Part shown: positions 1-7,790 of the stretch, in pieces
How the letters are laid out: each line of letters begins with the position of its first letter
How positions within the stretch are numbered: the stretch's first letter is position 1
NCBI GenBank assembly: GCA_963798985.1
Contig: CAWCVL010000005.1
Coordinates: 248,001-312,000 of the forward strand
From: JACCTU01 sp963798985
GTDB taxonomy: Bacteria > Actinomycetota > Thermoleophilia > Gaiellales > Gaiellaceae
DNA: 64,000 nt
Direction: 5' to 3'
Program-made: the position numbers and the translations under genes
The notes under the pieces: model-generated
The model's database searches: none
What the model saw: the letters and a program-made list of their open reading frames with translations, nothing else
Told to the model about the DNA's origin: nothing

Positions 1-2
1 TC

Positions 3-380
3 GACCGGCCGGCCGAGTCGTTGCGCTACTTCCGGGTCGCACGGCCCGCCAACGTGCTCGTGGTCATCGGCTCGCTCGGCACGCTCATCTTCGGAGTCTG
101 GCTCGCGATCGAGCGCGACGAGTACCAGGTCTGGGACGGCTGGATCATCGCCGCGCTCATTCTCTGGGCGATCTCCACGGAGACAGGCAGGCGGGGAGGC
201 GTCCCGTACATGGAGGCCCAGAAACTCGCGGAACAGCTCGCGGCCGAAGGACGCGGCGAGGAGTCGAGCCCCGAGCTTCGCGCGAGGCTCAAAGACCCGA
301 AGGGGATGACGCTCAACGGCATCTCGAGCCTCGCGGTGCTGCTCCTGCTCATCGACATGATCTACAAGCCCGGGGCATGA
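3..380 (+). CDS. DUF2269-like integral membrane protein (5' partial)
   Basis: The reading frame is open to the left edge of the window, so the N-terminus is probably missing; a TTG at 21 is the only nearby start-like codon and has no visible ribosome binding site. The visible part has three hydrophobic segments (about codons 15-30, 45-57 and 107-121) and a charged helix between the second and third. The pattern resembles DUF2269-type small membrane proteins of unknown function. Its TGA stop overlaps the ATG of the next gene (ATGA at 377-380), so the two are translationally coupled and probably act together. No catalytic motif is visible. Confidence 0.6.
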   Translation, partial: DRPAESLRYFRVARPANVLVVIGSLGTLIFGVWLAIERDEYQVWDGWIIAALILWAISTETGRRGGVPYMEAQKLAEQLAAEGRGEESSPELRARLKDPKGMTLNGISSLAVLLLLIDMIYKPGA

Positions 381-841
381 ACGTGCTCGCCGCGATCCGG
401 CCGGACGATTGGAACTTCGCGCTGCTGCTGCACGTGCTCGGCGCGATGCTGCTCGTCGGAGGCCTGACCTGCGCGGTCACGGCGTTCTGGCTCGGCTGGA
501 GGCGCGACTCCGCGACGTTCTCGCGGCTCGGCTTCTGGTCGCTCCTCGTGGTCGCGTTCCCGTCGTGGTGGCTGATGTTTGTCGGGGGCCAGTGGATCGC
601 TTCCAAGGAGGGTTTCGACGACCTCGAGCCGACCTGGATCGAGATCGGCTACATCACCGCCGAGCCCGGCGGCCTGCTCCTCCTGATTTCGATCATCCTG
701 ACGGGGATCGGCATCCGGCGACTTCGCCGCGACGACCGGCCCGGCCCGAGCCTCCTCGTCCGGATCGGCACCGTGCTGACAACGATCGCCCTCGCCGCGT
801 ACCTCGTCGCGGTCTGGGCGATGAGCGTCAAACCGGACTAG
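377..841 (+). CDS. DUF2269-like integral membrane protein
   Basis: This 154-residue protein has four predicted membrane segments, at roughly residues 15-37, 52-70, 92-111 and 129-148. The first contains LLLHVLGAMLLVGGL, which resembles the start of DUF2269-type proteins (a His-containing first helix). It overlaps the preceding membrane protein by ATGA and the two look like distant paralogues, so they may form a heteromeric membrane complex. Function is unknown. Family assignment is by overall pattern only. Confidence 0.6.
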   Translation: MNVLAAIRPDDWNFALLLHVLGAMLLVGGLTCAVTAFWLGWRRDSATFSRLGFWSLLVVAFPSWWLMFVGGQWIASKEGFDDLEPTWIEIGYITAEPGGLLLLISIILTGIGIRRLRRDDRPGPSLLVRIGTVLTTIALAAYLVAVWAMSVKPD

Positions 842-912
842 CCCATCTGGGCTAACAGAATCCTTACCCGACAGAGGGATTTTGCCCACAGACGGGGAAT
901 AGGTTCAGCGCA

Positions 913-1167
913 GTGTCCGCCCTCGCCTACGACCTCCGCCGCACGATGGGCTACATCGTCGCCGACTCACGCGGCCGGGTTCTCGGCAAGGTCGAGTCGC
1001 CGATGTACGGCACTCGCCCCGACGAGCCGGACGCGATCTCAGTGCGCAAGGGCTTCTTCGGGCGACGGCGCCACCTCGTTCCCGCAGACGCAATCGAGCA
1101 GATCGACGCCACCAGCGGCGTGATCGGGCTCCGCGTCCCGCGCGAGAACGTCCAGAGCTTCCTCTAG
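913..1167 (+). CDS. small PRC-barrel-like protein
   Basis: This 84-residue protein starts at GTG 913. The sequence GYIVADSRGRVLGKVESP followed by a short beta-rich stretch (HLVPADAIEQID, GVIGLRVPRENV) is the usual shape of PRC-barrel domains, which occur in RimM, photosynthetic reaction-centre H subunits and many small actinobacterial proteins of unknown role. There is no signal peptide or membrane segment, so it should be cytoplasmic. It sits alone between the membrane-protein pair and a strong hairpin at 1168. The barrel assignment is by pattern; no specific function can be given. Confidence 0.55.
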   Translation: MSALAYDLRRTMGYIVADSRGRVLGKVESPMYGTRPDEPDAISVRKGFFGRRRHLVPADAIEQIDATSGVIGLRVPRENVQSFL

Positions 1168-1194
1168 AGCCGAAAGTCCTTCGGACTTTCGGCT
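1168..1194 (+). terminator. perfect 12-bp hairpin after the PRC-like gene
   Basis: A perfect inverted repeat (AGCCGAAAGTCC, loop TTC, GGACTTTCGGCT) begins one base after the stop codon at 1167. There is no T-tract, so it is either a factor-independent terminator of the high-GC type or an RNA-stabilising 3' hairpin. Confidence 0.65.
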
Positions 1195-1223
1195 TGAACA
1201 GCGCCTCAGCGCTCCATTCGCCG

Positions 1224-1428
1224 GTTGCTCACGGGCGGGCAAGCCCGCCCTCCGCGCACGTTCGACTCTGCGGCTCCTGAACGACCACGGGGCGCCTTGG
1301 CAGCGCCCCGCGATCGGCCGTCAGTTGCCGGCCCAACGCCGCAGAGCGTCAGGCCGGAGCCACCATCATTTCGCGGTTGGCAACGTGTCCAGTGCCGCGG
1401 AGGGCGGGCTTGCCCGCCCGTGAGCAAC
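1224..1428. repeat. 205-bp foldback element with 33-bp perfect inverted arms
   Basis: The arms at 1224-1256 and 1396-1428 are perfect 33-bp inverted copies. Each arm contains its own palindrome, GGGCGGGCAAGCCCGCCC or its complement. The interior adds nested complementary blocks: CACGTT at 1257-1262 with AACGTG at 1382-1387, and CTCTGCGGC at 1266-1274 with GCCGCAGAG at 1338-1346. A central hairpin GGGGCGC/GCGCCCC lies near 1290-1310. The whole region can fold into one long cruciform or RNA hairpin. I see no target duplication and no coding capacity. It fills most of the 339-base gap between 1167 and 1507; the remainder holds only the hairpins at 1168 and 1459. Confidence 0.8.
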
Positions 1429-1458
1429 TGCGCGCAGGTCACTGCGAAGAAGGAGGGC

Positions 1459-1484
1459 AACGGGGGAACCACGGGTTCCCCGTT
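1459..1484 (-). terminator. hairpin downstream of glnA1
   Basis: AACGGGG(G)AACC and GGTTCCCCGTT pair around loop ACG with one bulged base, 23 bases past the glnA1 stop. No T-tract follows on the minus strand, so its role as a terminator is only suggested by position. Confidence 0.35.
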
Positions 1485-1506
1485 AGAGGTGCCGACGCAG
1501 CGCTCG

Positions 1507-2873
1507 CTAGAGCGCAGCGAGGTACCGGCGCATCTCCCAGTCGGTGAGCTGGACCCGGTACTCGTCCCACTCCTTGCGCTTCAGCTCGACGTAGCGCTCG
1601 AAGATGTGCGGCCCGAGCGCTTTTCGCATCAGCTCCGACTGGGCCATCTCGTCGATCGCCTCCCCGAGCGTCTCCGGCAGGGAGACGATCCCGCGCTCCC
1701 GCCGCTGCTCCGCGGTCAGGTGGTACAGGTTCGTCTCCATCGGCTCGGGCAGCTCGTAGCCCTTCTCGATCCCCTCGAGCCCCGCGTGCAGCAAGCGCCG
1801 CGAACGTGAGGTACGGGTTGCAGGCCGGATCGGGGCAGCGAAGCTCGGCGCGCGTCGCCTGCTCGGCGCCCGGCTTGTAGAGCGGGATCCGGATCAGCGC
1901 CGAGCGGTTGCGGCGTGACCACGCGACGTAGACCGGAGCCTCGTAGCCCGGCACGAGCCGCTTGTACGAGTTGACCCACTGCGCGAACACGGCCGAGAGC
2001 TCGCGCGCGTGGTGCAGCTGGCCCGCGATGAACGCCTTGCCGACGTCGCTCAGGTGCCACTGGTCGTCGGCGTCGAAGAACGCGTTCCGCCCGTCGCGTG
2101 AAGAGCGACTGGTGCGTGTGCATCCCCGAGCCGTTCTCGCCGAAGATCGGCTTCGGCATGAAGGTCGCGTGGAAGCCCGCCTTCTTCGCGACCTCCTTGA
2201 CGATCAGCCGGTACGTGACAGTGTGGTCGGCCATCTCGAGCGCGGGTGAGAAGCGCATGTCGATCTCGTGCTGCGACGGCCCGACCTCGTGGTGGTGGTA
2301 CTCGACCGGGATCCCGACGGAGGTGAGCGCGCGGATCGTCTCGTTCCGCAGCTCGCCGGCCGCGTCCATCGTCGTCATCGCGAAGTAGCCGCCCTCGTCG
2401 AGCGTCTCGGTTCCCGTGTCGTCCTTGAAGAGGAAGTACTCGAGCTCGGGACCGATGTTGAACGTGTCGAAGCCCATCGACTGCATGCGTTCGAGCGCCT
2501 GGCGGAGGACGTGGCGCGGGTCGCCGTCGTAGGGGTTGCCGTCAGGCGTGACGACGTCGCAGATCATCCGCGCGACGCGGGTCTCGCCTTCCTTCCACGG
2601 CATCATCTGGAAGGTCTCCGGATCGGGGATCGCGACCATGTCCGACTCCTCGATCGCGTTGAACCCGGTGATCGACGAGCCGTCGAAGCCCATCCCGTCG
2701 TCGAGCGCCGCCTCCAGCTCGTCGGGAGTGATCGCGAAGCTCTTGAGGTGCCCCTCGAGGTCCGTGAACCAGAGCAGCACGAACTCCGCCTTCTCCTTCT
2801 CGACGCGCCGGAGGACCACCTTGCGGGAGTCCTCGTTCGACGTCGCCCTGTTCTGCGTTTCCACCTGCGCCAT
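1507..2873 (-). CDS. glnA: glutamine synthetase, GSI-alpha type (two frame breaks)
   Basis: Glutamine synthetase makes glutamine from glutamate, ammonia and ATP in the cytoplasm, as a dodecamer. Conserved motifs are present: GMGFDGSSITGF, an HHHEVGPSQHEID metal-site block, MPKPIFGENGSGMHTHQSL, and SYKRLVPGYEAPVYVAWS. The C-terminus (NLYHLTAEQRRERGIVSLP, then WEMRRYL) matches the shorter Bacillus-like GSI-alpha type rather than the adenylylated GSI-beta type. Two single extra bases, near 2096 and near 1797, break the frame; removing them gives 454 residues, the normal length, so they are probably sequence errors. The start is ATG 2873 with AGGAGG at 2879-2884. A terminator-like leader precedes it. 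A second, unrelated-type GS lies at 7791. Confidence 0.9.
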
Positions 2874-2891
2874 GTTCGCCTCCTAGAACGC

Positions 2892-2948
2892 AAAAAGCCC
2901 CAGGCGCGACCGTCGCGCCCGAGGCATCGTCGCCTACCGGACGGCCGG
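2892..2948 (-). promoter_or_regulatory. attenuator-like 5' leader of glnA1
   Basis: Read on the minus strand, a terminator hairpin (5' arm 2925-2913, 3' arm 2909-2897, 13 pairs including wobbles) runs into TTTTT at 2896-2892, only 8 bases before the AGGAGG of glnA1. An alternative hairpin AGGC (2935-2932), loop GACGAT, GCCT (2925-2922) uses the terminator's 5' arm and so excludes it. A further small hairpin with possible hexaloop GCCGTC (2948-2937) lies just upstream, although a CCGG/CCGG tetraloop form is equally possible. A weak -10-like TAGACT is at 2954-2949. The same layout precedes glnA2, which argues against this being only the upstream gene's terminator. Confidence 0.6.
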
Positions 2949-2962
2949 AGTCTACACGGCGC

Positions 2963-4046
2963 TCAGGTGACGGTCGCGCAAAGTGCGACCGCCGTGACCG
3001 ACCACATGCCGCCGATCGGGTCGGTCTCGTTCGCGGTGACGATCCAGCCGGTCGGGTTGCCGCCGACGACGACCGGCTCGGAGCGGACGATGGCAAGGTC
3101 GGCCGGCGCCCCGGCGCCGGAGACGAACGTCGCGACTCCGCCGCCGCCAAGCGCGCGCTGGCCTCCAGTACAGGTCGCGGTCGCGCTCTTCGTCGTCGCC
3201 GAGTCGGGCCCGACTGTGGTCGTGACACGAACGAGGCCCGAGACGCCGGGTGGGCCCTGAGCTCCCGTCGCCCCTGTCGCGCCGGGCGCGCCAGTCGCGC
3301 CGGTCGCACCCGTCGGCCCGGCGGGTCCAGCCGGGCCGAGCGGTCCGGCCGGGCCGTCAGGCCCGGCGGCACCGGTCGCCCCTGTTGCGCCCGTTGGCCC
3401 GGCAGGACCCGTTGGCCCGGCAGGACGCCGTCGGGCCAGCAGGGCCCCGCCGGGACCCGCAGGCCCGACCGCTCCAGGCGCACCAGGCGCGCCAATCGAA
3501 CCCGTGGCGCCCGTAGGCCCCGCCCGGACCCGTCGAGCCGGCCGGGCCCTGGGCACCCTGCGGTCCTGGGGGTCCCTGTTCCCCGCGGTCGCCCGTGAAC
3601 AGCGTGAAGGCGAGCAACGAGCGACGCGCGTCCAGACGCTTCACCGTCATCGTCCCGCGGGCGTTGGCGTACGCCCCGGTGCCGCCGAGGATTGCCTGCG
3701 TGTTCGTCGTGAGCCGGCCCACACCGCCGGCCGTGATCGAGCCTTGCGGAAGCGCCGCCGTGGCGACGACGCTCGAAAAACCGCCTGCGAGCACAGTGAT
3801 GGTCGTCGAACGCGTACCGATCTGACCTCCGACCGGACGTTCCCCGTCCGCCGCTGCTCGTTTGAGCGTGTGCGACACGAAGCGCAGGTCGCCGATGGAT
3901 GGGCCTCGGCGGCCCACGTCGACGGACCGGGCGGAGACCACGGTCTGGATCAGACGCAGCGTCTCGACCTTCTCGGCCGCGAGCGCAGGGACGGCTACGA
4001 GGCCCGTAAGCACCGCAAGTCCTAGCGCAAGCGCGAGTTTCACCAC
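2963..4046 (-). CDS. secreted collagen-like protein with N-terminal barrel domain (frame-broken)
   Basis: A GTG near 4046 (4043 also possible), behind GGAAGGAG, starts a typical signal peptide (VKLALALGLAVLTGLVAVPALA). A domain of about 120 residues follows; its AILGGTGAYANARGTMTV motif resembles the allene-oxide-cyclase/dirigent-like beta barrel seen in secreted bacterial proteins. Next is a Gly-X-Y collagen-like tract (GPPGPQGAQGPAGSTGP and many GPTGATG units) and a C-terminal beta-rich domain of about 90 residues. Collagen-like tracts form extracellular triple helices. The frame shifts near 3540, and a non-collagen stretch near 3430 suggests two more compensating indels, which is unsurprising in such repetitive DNA. 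It probably works outside the cell; the partner is unknown. Confidence 0.75.
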
Positions 4047-4125
4047 CACTGCTCCTTCCCTCAAGCGTCAACCTACTTCGTTCACCAGGGCGGAAACGAC
4101 CAAACGCCGGACGGGTCATCTCTTG

Positions 4126-5414
4126 CTAGAGCGAGAGTTGACTTTCGGTGTTGCGCATGCCCGGGAGCAGGAAGGCGGCAACGGTGAAGATCGCGCCCAG
4201 GACGCCGCAGGCGACCATGACCGGCCTGACCCCGGCCCACTCGGCGAGCGGCCCGACGATCACGAAGGAGAACGGCACCAGCGCGGTCGCGGCCAGCCAG
4301 TCGAGGCTCCGCACCCGGCCCGAGGATCTCGGCGGGTACGTTCCGCTGGAGCAGCGTGTTCCACGCGACGATCCCGCCCGTCCAGCCGCAACTGGCGACG
4401 AACGCGACCACCATCGCCTGCCAGGTCGCGCTCGTGAGCGCGTAGATCGCCAGATCGACGGCGCCGAGCCCGAACGCGGCGAACATGAAGGCGATGTGCC
4501 GGCGCGGCAGGCCGACCTGCGAGATCAGGAGCGCCATCAGCACCGAGCTCGCACCGCCTGCCGCGAAAACGAGGCCGAGGTCCTGAGCGTCGCCGCCGAG
4601 CTCGTTCTTGACGAAGTACGGGAGCAGGACGACGTACGGCGCCCCAGGCCAGCGGGAAGCACGAGCAGCTCCCAGAGCAGCGTGCCCCAGAGCCAGACCC
4701 GCCGACGGACGTAGCGGAAGCTCTCGCGGATGTCCTGGACGATCGTGCGCCGTTCGCCCTCGCTCGAGGACGCGCGCCGCCGGGCGCGCGGCGAGCAACG
4801 CGATCGCGACCGCGCCGACGGCGAACGAGGCGGCGTCCAGCAGGAACGCGACCCCGGTGCCGGCCGCGGCGATCGCGAACCCGCCGAGCGCAGGCCCGAC
4901 GAAGAGGAACGCGAGCGGGTTGACCGTGAAGAGCGCCGAGTTCGCCTGGACGAGCAGGTCGTCCGGCACGAGCTGCGGGACGATCGAGCCGAACGCGGGC
5001 CCGGCGAACGCCTGGCCCAGGCCGAAGACGGCCGCCATCACGCAGAGGTGCCAGAGCTCGAGGTCACCGGAGATCGCGAGCACGCCGATGGCTCCCGCCG
5101 CGAGCGCGCGGACGACGTCGGCGACGATGATCACCTTCTTGCGCTCGAGGCGGTCGGAGGCGACTCCCCCGAGGAGCACGAACGCGAGGATCGCGGCCGT
5201 CTGGAGCCCGCCGACGAGCGCCCATCGCCGTCGGCGAGTTGGAGAGCTCGTAGACCTGCCACGGCAGGGCAACGCTCATCACCCCGTCGCCGAGGAACGA
5301 GACGGTGCGGGCGGTCCAGTAGAGGGCGAAGTCCCGCACCCGGAAGGGCGCAAGGATCTTCGGCCCTCTAGCCGGAACGCTTGAGCTTTCCGTGCCGCTT
5401 GGCGTACCGCTCAC
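4126..5414 (-). CDS. MFS transporter (frame-broken)
   Basis: The pieces read in three frames and together form a 12-helix major-facilitator protein of normal length, about 425 residues. The N-terminal LAPFRVRDFALYWTARTVSF and the GGVASDRLERKKVII loop (the motif A region between helices 2 and 3) resemble enterobactin-exporter/macrolide-efflux type MFS proteins. Frame changes lie near 5230, near 4770-4640 and near 4310. The GTG at 5414 overlaps the end of the upstream ABC permease by about 47 bases, so it is probably co-transcribed with that exporter. Substrate is unknown; a drug or siderophore is a guess. Confidence 0.8.
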
Positions 5415-6201
5415 CGACGGAGAACACCCAGAGCCCGAGCGGGACCGAGACGACCCCGATGATGATCAGCGGCCAGATCTCGTCCCACAGGTCGGCGACT
5501 CCGGCTCCGTCCATGATCGCGTCGCGCGCGCCCTCGAGGGCGTACGTGGCCGGCGAGATCTTGGCGATCATCTGCATCCATTGCGGGAGAACCTCCACGG
5601 GGTAATACACACCGGACACGACGAGCAGGATCCCCTGACCGATGAAGCCGAGCTGCATGCCCTTCTCCGGCGAGATGAGCGGCATCACCGAGGTCATCAT
5701 CCCGATCCCGATGAACGAGATCGACGCGATCGCCACGACCAGCAGCGCAGCGAAGTAGTTCGCGTTCGGCAGGCTCAGGTCGAAGAACATCGCAACGACC
5801 ACGAACAAGAGCACCGCCCGCGCGAGCCCGTAGATGATCGCGAACACGCCCTGCCCCGCGAGGTGCATCGCGCGGGAGAGCGGGGCCATGAAGGTGTACT
5901 CGATCGTCCCTTCCCAGCGCTCCCAGGCGACCGTCTCGGTCAAGAACTCGAAGATGATCCCGAGGTACGCCCAGATCACCGCTCCGATCAAGAGCGTGGT
6001 CGTCGTGCGGTTGACGTCGATCTCCCCGCCCGTCGCCTCGATCCCCTTCGCGATGAAGACGATCGTGAGCGTGTTCGCGACCGTCCAGACGAAGAAGGCG
6101 ACGTCCCACAGGAAGTACCGCTTCGTGAGGTAGACGTTGCGCTCGACGACGCCGGCGAGGCCGATCAGCTCGGCTCTCATCGTTGCGGCCGCGCCCTTCA
6201 T
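5368..6201 (-). CDS. ABC-2 type exporter permease
   Basis: A 277-residue inner-membrane protein with about six membrane segments and the ABC-2 permease layout. A short cytoplasmic N-terminus precedes helix 1 (AFFVWTVANTLTIVFIA). A conserved amphipathic region before the last helices reads GVYYPVEVLPQWMQMIAKISPATYALEGARD, in which YPVEVLP and SPATYALEG are typical of drug and polysaccharide exporters. Its ATG overlaps the TGA of the ATPase gene (6198-6201), so the two form one exporter. Substrate is unknown. Confidence 0.88.
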   Translation of the reverse strand: MKGAAATMRAELIGLAGVVERNVYLTKRYFLWDVAFFVWTVANTLTIVFIAKGIEATGGEIDVNRTTTTLLIGAVIWAYLGIIFEFLTETVAWERWEGTIEYTFMAPLSRAMHLAGQGVFAIIYGLARAVLLFVVVAMFFDLSLPNANYFAALLVVAIASISFIGIGMMTSVMPLISPEKGMQLGFIGQGILLVVSGVYYPVEVLPQWMQMIAKISPATYALEGARDAIMDGAGVADLWDEIWPLIIIGVVSVPLGLWVFSVGERYAKRHGKLKRSG

Positions 6202-7052
6202 TCGTCGTCTCCTTCCTCTTCGTCCTCGATCGTCTTGCCGGTCGCCGCGAAGAACGCGTCCTCGAGCGTCTCGACGCCGTACTGGCGCTTCAGCTCGTCC
6301 GCCGGTGCGAGAGCGATCAGCCTCCCCTTGTCGAGGATGCCGATCCGTTCGGCGAGCGCCTCAGCCTCGGCGAGGTCGTGCGTGCAGAGCAGAACGGTCG
6401 CGTCGTGCGTGGTCCGGATCTCGCGGATGAACTCCTGCACCTCGAGCTTCGAGCGCGGGTCGAGCCCGGTCGTCGGCTCGTCGAGCAGGAGCAGCACCGG
6501 CGAGGTGAGGAGTGCCCGCGCGAGCGCGACCTTCTGCTGCGTCCCGCGCGAGAGGTTCTCCATCGAGTCGGTGAGGCGGTCCTTCGGGAAGCGCACCCGT
6601 TCGAGGATGACCGGGATCCGGTCGCGCGTCTGCGACGGCGCCATCCCGTAGTAGCGCGCCGCGTAGCTCAAGTTCTCGATTGCCGACATCTTCTTGAAGA
6701 AGCTCGCCTCGACCGACACGCGGTTCACGAGGCGCCGCACGGCTCGGTGGTCGGTCCTGGCGTCGTGGCCGAAGATCGTCACGCTGCCACCGTCGTCCAG
6801 CAGCAGGGTCGAGAGCAGGCGGACGAGCGTCGACTTCCCGGAGCCGTTCTGGCCCAGGATCGCGAGGGTCTCGCCCTTCTTCATCGTGAACGTGACGCCT
6901 TCGAGCGCAGCGACCCGCTTGCGGTCGCGTCGGAACCGCCCGCGGCGCTTGCGGCGGACGAACTCCTTGCGGAGGTCGACGACCTCGACCGCCGTCACGG
7001 CCCCATTACGGCGAGCGTCCGGCGAGGTCTTCATTGCTTGTGTGTCCAACAT
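6198..7052 (-). CDS. ABC exporter ATPase
   Basis: This 284-residue protein is the energy-coupling subunit of the exporter encoded just downstream. Walker A is GQNGSGKST (about residues 66-74), the signature is LSRGTQQKV in place of LSGGQ, Walker B is LLLLDEPTTGLDP, and the H-loop is CTHDLAEAE. The DrrA-like architecture (ATPase followed by ABC-2 permease) is common for natural-product, lipid or antibiotic export. The start is ATG 7052, with AAGGAG six bases upstream. A basic insertion (RRKRRGRFRRDRKR) between the first strand and the Walker A motif and an acidic C-terminal tail are unusual features. Confidence 0.9.
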   Translation of the reverse strand: MLDTQAMKTSPDARRNGAVTAVEVVDLRKEFVRRKRRGRFRRDRKRVAALEGVTFTMKKGETLAILGQNGSGKSTLVRLLSTLLLDDGGSVTIFGHDARTDHRAVRRLVNRVSVEASFFKKMSAIENLSYAARYYGMAPSQTRDRIPVILERVRFPKDRLTDSMENLSRGTQQKVALARALLTSPVLLLLDEPTTGLDPRSKLEVQEFIREIRTTHDATVLLCTHDLAEAEALAERIGILDKGRLIALAPADELKRQYGVETLEDAFFAATGKTIEDEEEGDDE

Positions 7053-7175
7053 GGTTGCTCCTTTGCGTACGTGAACGGCCGACAGGTGGCGTGCGTGAGC
7101 CGCGCTCTCTCAGGAGGAGCGCGTGGCGCCGGTGAAGCTGGTCAGGCCGTTCGGAGCAACATCAGGTCAACGAGG

Positions 7176-7649
7176 CTAGCAGCCGCGTCGGCTGCGCGCT
7201 AGCCCTTTTCTTCCGTGTCCAGCCCGTGGATCAACCAAAGCGGCTGCGCCGGTCTGCGACGCGTGCCTGCCTTGCGCGGTGATCTGCCGCGTGTCCGGAT
7301 ACTCGACGACCTCGGGGCTCACGCGGTTGCTGACGACGAAATACCGCACGGGCTCGCCGGACTTGTTCAACTGCTCATGGGCACCGGCGGGGCCGCTCGG
7401 GAAGTGGACGACCTCTCCCACCTCGAGCTCGCGTTCGCCGTCGGGCGTGCGAAGCGTGAGGCTTCCGCGGAGAGCGATCAGAATCTCCTCGGAGCCGTGG
7501 TGGAAGTGGTACGTGCTACGCCCTCCGGGCGGGAGCTCGTAGAGGCTCGCACCGAGCACTTCGCCTCGGGGAAGCCGCGTCGACCTCGTCCCGCCCTCCC
7601 ACTCGGTCTCGCCGAGCGACTCCCATTCGTCCGACCAGATGTTCGACAC
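7176..7649 (-). CDS. cupin-domain protein
   Basis: A single-domain cupin of about 110 residues. The first motif is GGRSTYHFHHGSEEILIALRG, with the His-His-Glu metal ligands; the second is PSGPAGAHEQLN. The family ranges from isomerases to sugar or metal binders, so no reaction can be given. The region after residue about 115 (TRQITAQGRHASQTG) does not look like a cupin C-terminus, so a frame error near 7280 is likely and the true stop may differ. The gene is divergent from glnA2, with its start ten bases from the glnA2 -35 element. Confidence 0.7.
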   Translation of the reverse strand: MSNIWSDEWESLGETEWEGGTRSTRLPRGEVLGASLYELPPGGRSTYHFHHGSEEILIALRGSLTLRTPDGERELEVGEVVHFPSGPAGAHEQLNKSGEPVRYFVVSNRVSPEVVEYPDTRQITAQGRHASQTGAAALVDPRAGHGRKGLARSRRGC

Positions 7650-7658
7650 AAGGCGATC

Positions 7659-7686
7659 TTGACATGTCCGGGCGCTTCGCTAATGT
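7659..7686 (+). promoter_or_regulatory. sigma-70-type promoter of glnA2
   Basis: TTGACA (7659-7664), a 16-base spacer and TAATGT (7681-7686) form a strong vegetative-type promoter for the glnA2-GNAT-glnB-amt operon. Transcription should start near 7692-7694, giving a leader of about 98 bases. The divergent cupin gene starts only ten bases away. Confidence 0.7.
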
Positions 7687-7694
7687 GCCGCTCA

Positions 7695-7763
7695 GGTCGT
7701 CGCCGCCGAAGGCGCCGGCCGAGGCAATGGGGCCTCAGGACTTTCCAGTCCTGGGGCCTTTTT
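7695..7763 (+). promoter_or_regulatory. attenuator-like 5' leader of glnA2 operon
   Basis: Three hairpins can be drawn. P1 is GGTCGTCGCC (7695-7704), loop GCCGAA, GGCGCCGGCC (7711-7720). P2 is GAGGC (7721-7725), loop AATGGG, GCCTC (7732-7736). The terminator is GGCCTCAGGACT (7731-7742), loop TTCC, AGTCCTGGGGCC (7747-7758), followed by TTTTT (7759-7763). P2 and the terminator share GCCTC and are mutually exclusive. The ribosome binding site AGGAGGG is at 7779-7785. Because the upstream gene is divergent, this cannot be an upstream gene's terminator. The glnA1 leader has the same layout with different stem sequence. Confidence 0.7.
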
Positions 7764-7790
7764 CGTGGACCGACGTACAGGAGGGACGGC

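Noticed and set aside
1507..1794. NLYHL in glnA1 as an adenylylation site
   Set aside because: The surrounding sequence and the short C-terminus match Bacillus-type GSI-alpha, in which the same position is not adenylylated.
1225..1809. Open frame on the plus strand across the foldback repeat and glnA1
   Set aside because: It runs through the palindrome and antisense to conserved glnA1 codons, with Arg/Pro-rich composition typical of high-GC shadow frames.
2892..2930. Hairpin before glnA1 as merely the terminator of the collagen-like gene
   Set aside because: It is 8 bases from the glnA1 ribosome binding site, and the same structure occurs before glnA2 where the upstream gene is divergent.
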